A DNA stretch of 64,000 nt from Hyphomicrobiales bacterium. GTDB lineage: Bacteria; Pseudomonadota; Alphaproteobacteria; Rhizobiales; Rhizobiaceae. Shown here in pieces: positions 57,786-64,000 of the stretch. Where the stretch lies: NCBI GenBank assembly GCA_900466005.1, contig UEGQ01000003.1, positions 496,001-560,000 of the forward strand, in the 5' to 3' direction. Numbering within the stretch: the first letter of the stretch is position 1; every line of letters begins with the position of its first letter. The translations under genes were made by a program, and so were the position numbers. The notes under the pieces were generated by a model that did no database searches, was not told the DNA's origin, and saw only the letters and a list, made by a program, of their open reading frames with translations.

Positions 57786-58820
57786 ATGCCGGTTACGATC
57801 GAAGAGAAGCTCGCCGCGCTCCGAAAGCCTGCGCTCTATGGAAACGGAGCCGCCGAGGTGCTGGCCGTCGAAACCCACATGTCCTGGGTCTTTCTCGTCG
57901 GCGACGTGGTCTACAAGATCAAGAAGCCGGTACATTTTCCCTTCATCGACTTCACGACGCTCGATGCGCGTGAACGGAATTGCCGCGAAGAAGTGCGCCT
58001 GAACCGCCGGCTTGCGCCCGACGTCTATCTCGGCACGGTGGCACTGGTTCGTCGGGCGGATGGGGCCGTCGCGCTCGGAGGCCCTGGTCAGGTGATCGAC
58101 TGGCTGGTGCGCATGCGCCGTTTGCCGCAGGACCGCATGCTGAGCGCGGTGCTCACCGCCGGCGGTGCGGACGGGGCGACGGCCGACCGGCTGACGCGGG
58201 TGCTCGCGGACTTCTACCGCAAGGCGGAGCGCTCGCCGCTCTCCCCGCAGGAGCACGTGCAGTGTTTCGAGAGCCAGCAGGCGCAAAACCGGCAGGTGCT
58301 CAGCCATCGGGATTTCGACGTCGACATGCAGGCCATCCGGCGGGTGCTGAACCGTAACGACGAGTGCCTCCACGCGCTCCGGCCGTTGATCGAGGCGCGG
58401 GTGGCCGACGGCCGCTTCGTCGAGGGACATGGCGACCTCCGGCCGGAACACGTCTGCCTGACCGATCCGATCACGATCATCGATTGCCTGGAGTTCAGCT
58501 ACCTGCTTCGCCTTGTCGACCCCTTCGAGGAGATCGCTTTCCTCGGCATGGAATGCGCCTTCCTCGGCGTACCGGAAATCGGGCGCGAGCTTGCGGCCCG
58601 TCTCGGGGTGGCGTTGGGCGACTCGGTCGCGCCGGAACTCTATCAATTCTATTCCGCCTTCCGTGCGACGATGCGAGCCCGTATGGCGCTCGGCCATCTC
58701 GTCTATGGCCCGGCCGTCAACCGCCGCGCCTGGGAACGCAAGACCGACCGCTACATCGCGCTCGCCGAACATTTTCTCGCCATGCCGGAACTGGCGGCAG
58801 TCTCCGCCCGCGATATGTAA
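57786..58820 (+). CDS. Aminoglycoside-phosphotransferase-fold kinase (COG2187 type)
   Basis: A 344-residue protein resembling the N-terminal half of COG2187 proteins. Features are ETHMSWVFLVGDVVYKIKKPV with the ATP-binding Lys (about 30-50), EEVRLNRRLAPDVYLGTV, and the catalytic loop VEGHGDLRPEHVCL then ITIIDCLEFSYLLRLVDP (Asp residues near 221 and 235). Many relatives are fused to a P-loop kinase domain that is missing here. The substrate is unknown. It diverges from the PAS-Prs gene with two FNR/FixK-type boxes between them. Confidence 0.75.
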   Translation: MPVTIEEKLAALRKPALYGNGAAEVLAVETHMSWVFLVGDVVYKIKKPVHFPFIDFTTLDARERNCREEVRLNRRLAPDVYLGTVALVRRADGAVALGGPGQVIDWLVRMRRLPQDRMLSAVLTAGGADGATADRLTRVLADFYRKAERSPLSPQEHVQCFESQQAQNRQVLSHRDFDVDMQAIRRVLNRNDECLHALRPLIEARVADGRFVEGHGDLRPEHVCLTDPITIIDCLEFSYLLRLVDPFEEIAFLGMECAFLGVPEIGRELAARLGVALGDSVAPELYQFYSAFRATMRARMALGHLVYGPAVNRRAWERKTDRYIALAEHFLAMPELAAVSARDM

Positions 58821-58865
58821 CGGGTGCGGCGCCGGCCCGAACTCCGCCGATACGAGGACGACGTG

Positions 58866-59522
58866 ATGCTGCTTAAACTGCGCAAGGTCAGCAAATCCTA
58901 CATGACGGCCGAGGGGCCGCTTGAAGTCCTGCACGAGGTCGACCTTGCGCTCGATGCCGGAAGCACGCTGGCCCTCACCGGGGAGTCGGGCAGCGGCAAG
59001 TCGACCCTTCTTCATCTGGCCGCCGGCCTCGACTCACCGGATTCGGGTGTCGTCGAGGTCGCCGGTCAGAACGTCGCGACGCTCGATGACGCGGGCAGGG
59101 CGGCGTTGCGGCGCGGCACCGTCGGCCTCGTCTTCCAGCAATTCAACCTTATTCCCTCGCTCGACGTGGCGGCGAACCTTGCCTTTCATGCGCGGCTTGC
59201 CGGCCGGCATGACCCCCGTTGGCAGGCGGAGCTGACGGAAAGACTCGGCCTGAGCAGTCTCACGCGACGCTATCCCGAGCAGCTTTCCGGCGGGCAGCAG
59301 CAGCGGGTAGCGATCGGCCGTACGCTTGCCGCACGTCCGAAACTGGTTCTCGCCGACGAGCCGACCGGCAATCTCGACGAGCCGACGGGCGACGCCGTGC
59401 TCGCGCTGATGCTGACGCTGGTCGCCGAGACCGGGGCCGCTCTTCTGATGGTCACTCATTCTGAGCGCCTCGCCGCGCAACTCGATCGTCGCGTCCACCT
59501 CAAGGCCGGGCGGATTGCATGA
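58866..59522 (+). CDS. LolD/MacB-type ABC transporter ATPase
   Basis: A 218-residue ATPase. Walker A is GESGSGKST (39-47), Q-loop VFQQFNLIPSLDV, signature LSGGQQQRVAIGRT, Walker B LVLADEPTGNLD and H-loop VTHSERLA. The QxxQFNLIPxLxxxxN pattern marks the MacB/LolD/FtsE (type VII) group, which works with FtsX-like permeases as mechanotransmission pumps. ATG 58866 follows GAGGAC; a GTG at 58824 is less likely. Its stop overlaps the permease start (ATGA). Confidence 0.9.
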   Translation: MLLKLRKVSKSYMTAEGPLEVLHEVDLALDAGSTLALTGESGSGKSTLLHLAAGLDSPDSGVVEVAGQNVATLDDAGRAALRRGTVGLVFQQFNLIPSLDVAANLAFHARLAGRHDPRWQAELTERLGLSSLTRRYPEQLSGGQQQRVAIGRTLAARPKLVLADEPTGNLDEPTGDAVLALMLTLVAETGAALLMVTHSERLAAQLDRRVHLKAGRIA

Positions 59523-61930
59523 TGTGGCTTGCGGGGCTCGGCGCACTCCTTTCCCATTGGCGGCGCCAGCCGCTGCAGTTTGCCATGCTGTTTGCCGGAC
59601 TGGCGCTCGCCACCGGTCTCTGGTCCGGGGTGCAGGCGATCAATGCCGAGGCGCGGGCAAGCTATGGCCGGGCTGCCGCCATGCTCGGGCAGAACCGGCT
59701 CGAACAACTCGTGGCAAAGGACGGAGGATCGATCGCCGGTGACCGGTTCGCGGCCCTGCGGCGCGGCGGCTGGCTCGTCTCGCCGGTGGTCGAAGGCGAG
59801 TTGCGGGTGGGCAGCCTGCGCCTGCGGCTGATCGGCATCGATCCGCTGACGCTACCGGCCGAGGCGCGGCAGGTGGAGGTGACGGGCGGCGAGGCACTGC
59901 GCCGCTTCCTGACACCGCCGGGCCTTATCTTCGCAAGTCGCGAGACAGCAGGACAACTTGCCGGCGAGCGATTGCCGCCGCTCGAGATCGCCGAGGATAT
60001 TCCGGCCGGAACCGCGATCACCGATATCGCCGTCGCCCGCGATCTGCTCGGACAGACGGAGATGATATCGCGCTTCGTCCTCGCGCCGGAACAGCCTTTG
60101 GGGCGAACGCCGCTTGCCGATCTCGCGCCGGACCTGGAGCTGCGAAAGCCCGACGCGCAGGGCGATCTCGCCCGCCTCACCGACAGCTTCCACCTGAACC
60201 TCACCGCTTTCGGAATGCTTGCCTTCGTCGTCGGGCTCTTCATCGTCTATTCGGCGATCGGTCTCGCCTTCGAACAGCGCCGACCGACCTTGCGCACGCT
60301 CCGGTCGCTCGGGCTTCCGGCCAGCGCCCTGACCATCCTGCTCGTGACCGAACTGGCGACCCTTTCGCTGGTTGCCGGGCTCTTCGGCGTGGCGCTCGGC
60401 TATCTCGTCGCCTCGGCGCTGCTGCCCGACGTAGCGGCGACCCTCCGCGGCCTCTATGGCGCCGACGTTCCGGGAACGCTGCAGCTGCGGCCGGAATGGT
60501 GGGCGACGGGGCTTGCGATCGCCGTCGCCGGCACGCTCGCCGCGGCCGGCCAGAACCTCTGGCGCGCCGCCCGGATGCCGCTTCTCGCGCCTGCCCAGCC
60601 ACGCGCCTGGGCGCGTGCCTCGGAGGCGGGCCTGCGGGTACAGGCGGTCGCCGCCGTATCTCTGTTTGTCGTGGCACTCGCGCTTACCCTTTGGGGACAG
60701 GACCTCGTCGCCGGCTTCGCCTTGCTCGGTGCCGTGCTGCTCGGTGCGGCACTTTTCCTGCCGGTGCTGCTGATGGCGCTGCTCGCGCTTTTCGAGAGGC
60801 TCTCGTCGGGACCGGTGTCGGCCTGGTTCTGGGCCGACACGCGCCAGCAACTGCCGCGGCTTTCGCTGGCGCTCATGGCGCTGTTGTTGGCCCTTGCCGC
60901 GAACGTCGGCGTCGGCACCATGGTGGCAAGCTTCCGGCTCACCTTCACCGGCTGGCTCGATCAGCGGCTGGCCGCCGAGCTCTACGTGACGGCCCGGACG
61001 GAGGACGAGGCGCGCGCCCTGCGCAACTGGCTCGAACCGCGCGTCGATGCTGCGCTGCCGATCTGGCATGTCGAGGGAGAGGTGCTGGGCGGTCCGGCGG
61101 AAATCTACGGGGTCGCCGATCATGCGACCTACCGGGAGAAATGGCCGCTCATCGAGTCCGTGCAGGGAGTCTGGGATGCCGTTGCTCGCGGAGACGCAGT
61201 GGTGATCAACGAGCAGCTCGCCCGCCGTCACGGGATTGCGCCCGACGATCGGCTGGCCTTGCCGGGAGGATGGACGGTTACGGTCGCCGGCATCTATTCC
61301 GACTACGGCAACCCGATCGGACAGGTGATCGTCGGCATCGACGCACTCACCGTGCATTACCCGGACGTGCCGCGGCTGCGCTTTGGTATCAGGCTTCCGC
61401 CGGCCGAGGCACCGGCACTCGCCGAGGCGTTGCGGGCGGAATTCGACCTGCCGCCGCAGAATGTCCTCGATCAGGCGAGCATCAAGGAGCGCTCGCTGCA
61501 GGTGTTCGAGCGCACCTTCGCTGTGACGGCGGCGCTCAACGTGCTGACGCTCGGGGTTGCGGGCGTGGCGATGTTCGCGAGCCTGACCACCCTTTCCGGC
61601 ATCCGCCTCGCGCAGATCGCTCCGGTCTGGGCGATGGGGCTTACGCGCAAGCGTCTGGTGCTGCTCGAACTCCTGAGGACCATGCTGCTTTCGGCCTTCA
61701 CGCTGGTTGCGGCCCTCCCGACAGGCGTCGCGCTCGCCTGGGTGCTGCTCTCGGTGGTCAATGTCGCTGCCTTCGGCTGGAGGCTGCCGATGTATCTCTT
61801 CCCGACCGACTGGCTGCGCCTTGCATTCCTCGCCGGACTTGCTTCACTCGTCTCGGTTGCGATACCCTTGCGGCGGCTCGCAAGGGTGACGCCAGCCGAT
61901 CTTCTCAAGGTCTTCGCCAATGAACGTTAG
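59519..61930 (+). CDS. FtsX-domain ABC permease (AttF/AttG-like, large form)
   Basis: An 803-residue permease with an N-terminal helix (about 10-30), a periplasmic domain (about 35-220), three helices of a first FtsX domain (about 225-350), a second set of helices and periplasmic part (about 380-680), and a final FtsX domain (about 685-800; VAMFASLTTLSGIRLAQIAPVWAMGLTRKRLVLLELLRT). This is the duplicated-FtsX layout of LolCE/AttFG-like systems. Coupled to the ATPase (ATGA) and overlapping the next gene by 11 bases, it forms an export cassette. Confidence 0.85.
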   Translation: MMWLAGLGALLSHWRRQPLQFAMLFAGLALATGLWSGVQAINAEARASYGRAAAMLGQNRLEQLVAKDGGSIAGDRFAALRRGGWLVSPVVEGELRVGSLRLRLIGIDPLTLPAEARQVEVTGGEALRRFLTPPGLIFASRETAGQLAGERLPPLEIAEDIPAGTAITDIAVARDLLGQTEMISRFVLAPEQPLGRTPLADLAPDLELRKPDAQGDLARLTDSFHLNLTAFGMLAFVVGLFIVYSAIGLAFEQRRPTLRTLRSLGLPASALTILLVTELATLSLVAGLFGVALGYLVASALLPDVAATLRGLYGADVPGTLQLRPEWWATGLAIAVAGTLAAAGQNLWRAARMPLLAPAQPRAWARASEAGLRVQAVAAVSLFVVALALTLWGQDLVAGFALLGAVLLGAALFLPVLLMALLALFERLSSGPVSAWFWADTRQQLPRLSLALMALLLALAANVGVGTMVASFRLTFTGWLDQRLAAELYVTARTEDEARALRNWLEPRVDAALPIWHVEGEVLGGPAEIYGVADHATYREKWPLIESVQGVWDAVARGDAVVINEQLARRHGIAPDDRLALPGGWTVTVAGIYSDYGNPIGQVIVGIDALTVHYPDVPRLRFGIRLPPAEAPALAEALRAEFDLPPQNVLDQASIKERSLQVFERTFAVTAALNVLTLGVAGVAMFASLTTLSGIRLAQIAPVWAMGLTRKRLVLLELLRTMLLSAFTLVAALPTGVALAWVLLSVVNVAAFGWRLPMYLFPTDWLRLAFLAGLASLVSVAIPLRRLARVTPADLLKVFANER

Positions 61931-62996
61931 GGCGTGCCTCCTTCTCCTGCTTGTCTCGGCCGCCGTACTGCCCGCGTCGACGTGGGCGCAGGGGTTCGCG
62001 GGCCTCGGCTCACAGGCCGAAGGCTTTGCCGTTCCCGAGCGCGGCGTGCCTCTCGTCTTCCCGCGCGATCACGGCGCCCATCCCGACTATCGCATCGAAT
62101 GGTGGTACCTGACCGCGAACCTGAGATCCGCCGACGGCCGAAGCTTCGGGTTGCAATGGACGCTGTTTCGTTCCGCACTCACGCCCGACGGCAAGGAGGC
62201 TTCCCAGATCTGGATGGGACACGCGGCGGCGACGTCGGCCGAACGGCACCTCGTTGCCGAACGCCTCGCCCGCGGCGGCACCGGACAGGCCGGCGTGACA
62301 CTGGCGCCGTTCTCGGCATGGATCGACGACTGGAAGATGGAAAGTCGCGTGAGTGCCGAGGCGCTTGCCGCCGGTGCCGACCCGCTTTCCAGCCTTGCGC
62401 TCGGCGCCTCGGGCAAGGATTTCCGCTATTCGATGGAGCTGGAGGCCAGGGGGGCGCTCGTGCCGCAGGGCGACCGCGGCTATTCGGTCAAATCGGCCGA
62501 GGGGCAGGCGAGCTACTATTATTCGCAGCCCTTCTATACGATCAGCGGCACGCTGGTTCTGCCCGAGGGGGAGGTCGCGGTCACGGGTGAGGCGTGGCTC
62601 GACCGGGAATGGTCGTCGCAGCCGCTCTCCGCCGGCCAGACCGGCTGGGACTGGTTCTCGCTGCATCTCGGCAGTGGCGAGAAGTTGATGGCCTTCCGGC
62701 TGCGCGGCGACGGCCACGGCTACATGTCCGGCACCTGGATTTCCGCCGATGGGCGGCCGACACCACTCGGGCCTTCCGACCTCGCTGTCACGCCACTCGA
62801 TACGGCGAGCGTCGCCGGTCACGTCCTGCCGGTTCGCTGGCGGGTCGAGGTTCCCGGCCACGATTTCGACGTGACAACCGCGGCGTTGAACGTCGACGCC
62901 TGGATGGCCGTCTCCTTTCCCTATTGGGAAGGACCGATCCGCTTTTCAGGGTCGCATGAGGGACAGGGCTATCTGGAAATGACCGGATACAGGTAG
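61920..62996 (+). CDS. AttH/CrtC-like lipocalin-type periplasmic protein
   Basis: A 358-residue protein with a Sec signal (cleavage near WAQG, residue 23). The mature part carries the AttH/CrtC hydroxyneurosporene-synthase-like pattern: FPRDHGAHPDYRIEWWYLTANL (about 45-66), ASYYYSQPFYTISGTL, and GEAWLDREWSSQPLSAGQTGWDWFSLHL. AttH proteins form two linked lipocalin-like barrels and are encoded with ABC-FtsX permeases. Overlap with the permease gene supports one transport unit, perhaps handling a lipid. The substrate is unknown. Confidence 0.85.
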   Translation: MNVRACLLLLLVSAAVLPASTWAQGFAGLGSQAEGFAVPERGVPLVFPRDHGAHPDYRIEWWYLTANLRSADGRSFGLQWTLFRSALTPDGKEASQIWMGHAAATSAERHLVAERLARGGTGQAGVTLAPFSAWIDDWKMESRVSAEALAAGADPLSSLALGASGKDFRYSMELEARGALVPQGDRGYSVKSAEGQASYYYSQPFYTISGTLVLPEGEVAVTGEAWLDREWSSQPLSAGQTGWDWFSLHLGSGEKLMAFRLRGDGHGYMSGTWISADGRPTPLGPSDLAVTPLDTASVAGHVLPVRWRVEVPGHDFDVTTAALNVDAWMAVSFPYWEGPIRFSGSHEGQGYLEMTGYR

Positions 62997-63005
62997 CCGG
63001 CCGGT

Positions 63006-63641
63006 TCAGGCGAGTTCGATTCCGTGCGAGGCGAGGTTGGCGGCCAGTTCCACGGCATTCCGGGCCTGCATTTTTGCAAGGATACGGGCGCGGTGGACTT
63101 CGACGGTGCGCATGGAAATGGAAAGCGCATCCGCGATCTGCTTGTTCAGCATGCCGGCCATCAACAACTTCAGCACGTCCATCTCGCGCGCCGAAAGCAG
63201 TTGCAGCTGCTGTTCGATCAACGCGCGCTGCCGGCTTTCCGACATCTTGCCGAAGCGCTTCTCGAGGCAGGCGATGACAGTGTTGACGAGCTGGTTGTCG
63301 TTGAAGGGTTTCTCGATGAAATCGGCAGCGCCCGTCTTCAGCGCCTCGACGGCGACCGGCACGTCGCCGTGTCCGGTGAGGAACACCACGGGCGCCTCGC
63401 AGCCCGCGGCCTTCAGCCGGTTGAAGGTCTCGAGCCCCGACAGCCCGCCCATGCGCATGTCGAGGATGATGCAGGAAAAGGGTTCGAGCGGCAGTGCTGC
63501 GAGCAACGCTTCGCCGCTTTCGAACGGAATGGCGCGCATCTGCCGGGACATGAGGAGGAAGGCGAGGGAATCGCGGATCGCGGGATCGTCGTCGACGAGA
63601 TAGACGGCGGCGTCCTTCAGGAAGGGCTTTGCTGAAATCAT
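63006..63641 (-). CDS. FixJ/DctR-type response regulator
   Basis: A 211-residue regulator. The receiver (about 10-125) has acidic pocket DDDP (about 17-20), phospho-acceptor Asp in IILDMRM (about residue 60), Thr in FLTGHG and Lys in IEKPF. The LuxR/GerE helix-turn-helix (about 145-205) is LLSAREMDVLKLLMAGMLNKQIADALSISMRTVEVHRARILAKM. The pattern is FixJ/TodT/DctR-like, and the overlap (ATGA) with the upstream kinase gene indicates a two-component pair. The signal and targets are not evident. Confidence 0.9.
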   Translation of the reverse strand: MISAKPFLKDAAVYLVDDDPAIRDSLAFLLMSRQMRAIPFESGEALLAALPLEPFSCIILDMRMGGLSGLETFNRLKAAGCEAPVVFLTGHGDVPVAVEALKTGAADFIEKPFNDNQLVNTVIACLEKRFGKMSESRQRALIEQQLQLLSAREMDVLKLLMAGMLNKQIADALSISMRTVEVHRARILAKMQARNAVELAANLASHGIELA

Positions 63642-64000
63642 TCGGCCGCCGCCCTTTCGGGTTGAGGCACCGGCAGAACGATCGAGAAGACCGTGCCGCC
63701 GGTCGGGATCGGATGGTGTTCGAGCCGCCCGTGGTGCAGCTCGATGATCGTGCGGCAGATGTTGAGCCCCATCCCCATACCGTCCTGCTTGCTGGTCACG
63801 AAGGGCTCGAAAAGACGCCCGGCGACCGTCGGCGAGATGCCCGGCCCGCTGTCCCGGACCTCGATCACCTGGTGATCGTCCTCCTGGCGCAGTTCGACCT
63901 CCAGCCGCACGCGCCGCGTCGACGGTCCCCCCATGGCCTCGATGCCGTTGCGCATCAGGTTGATCATCACCTGCTCCATCAGGATGCGGTCGGCACGCAC
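63638..64000 (-). CDS. Sensor histidine kinase, C-terminal part (runs off the window)
   Basis: The last 120 residues of a kinase whose 5' part lies beyond 64000. The ATPase domain is clear: N-box LMEQVMINLMRNGIEAM, G1 EVRDSGPGIS, F-box LFEPFVTSKQ, G2 DGMGMGLNICRTIIELHHG. The F-box and G2 style is that of FixL/DctS/TodS-type kinases. It ends overlapping the FixJ-type regulator start by 4 bases, its obvious partner. Whether a PAS-haem sensor precedes it cannot be seen. Confidence 0.9.
   Translation of the reverse strand: MRADRILMEQVMINLMRNGIEAMGGPSTRRVRLEVELRQEDDHQVIEVRDSGPGISPTVAGRLFEPFVTSKQDGMGMGLNICRTIIELHHGRLEHHPIPTGGTVFSIVLPVPQPERAAAE

Overview
The window is a GC-rich alphaproteobacterial chromosome segment, most likely from Rhizobiaceae and close to Sinorhizobium/Ensifer. 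The evidence is gene content and order: a flgK-flgL-flaF-flbT-flgD-fliQ-flhA-fliR run, an aglEFGAK alpha-glucoside locus next to edd-pgl-zwf, an mcpZ-like chemoreceptor, aceA with a divergent short-chain-acyl regulator, potFGHI, acetoacetyl-CoA synthetase, a CbrA-type kinase and a phasin. From memory this follows two S. meliloti chromosomal blocks. The tRNA-His has the alphaproteobacterial form (no G-1, A73). No insertion sequence, prophage or CRISPR array is visible.

Layout. 1-7623: end of flgK and a tightly packed flagellar operon (hook, export gate, flagellin-mRNA regulators), with four less-characterised proteins at its 3' end, one of them FliL-like. 7876-9713: a WecG/TagA glycosyltransferase and folD. 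9740-17737: aglR divergent from aglE-aglF-aglG-aglA-aglK (ABC import of alpha-glucosides plus GH13 hydrolysis). 17872-19906: a PilZ-like protein and a membrane-anchored DUF2778/Tlde1-type L,D-transpeptidase-like protein. 19903-24031: an accessory-looking block (OhrR-like regulator, alpha/beta hydrolase with a Tat-like leader, a sorbosone-dehydrogenase remnant, an AraC regulator and an MFS exporter). 24111-28241: zwf-pgl-edd, the upper Entner-Doudoroff pathway. 28333-31064: puuA-puuB-like polyamine catabolism. 31192-36915: flavoprotein, two small genes, LysR regulator, mcpZ-like receptor and a small hypothetical gene. 36999-39950: aceA and its divergent regulator. 40096-44184: potFGHI. 44194-54060: AsmA-like protein, acsA2, orphan iron-type permease, cbrA, phaP. 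54196-54272: tRNA-His. 54361-58820: DUF1810 protein, small coiled-coil protein, phosphoribosyltransferase, a PAS-like domain fused to a PRPP-synthetase-like domain, and a phosphotransferase-fold kinase. 58866-62996: an ABC ATPase/FtsX-permease/AttH-CrtC-like export cassette. 63006-64000: a FixJ-type regulator and the 3' part of its kinase.

How it works together. Sugar uptake (agl) leads into the Entner-Doudoroff genes. Acetyl-CoA and polyhydroxybutyrate metabolism (aceA, acsA2, phaP) is linked by shared TGC-N3-GCA sites resembling PhaR/AniA boxes, with two tandem sites over the phaP promoter. The most novel-looking part is 55417-58820. There the PAS-PRPP-synthetase fusion and the kinase gene diverge from an intergenic region carrying two FNR/FixK-type boxes (TTGAY-N4-RTCAA), which suggests a low-oxygen PRPP/phosphoribosyl module.
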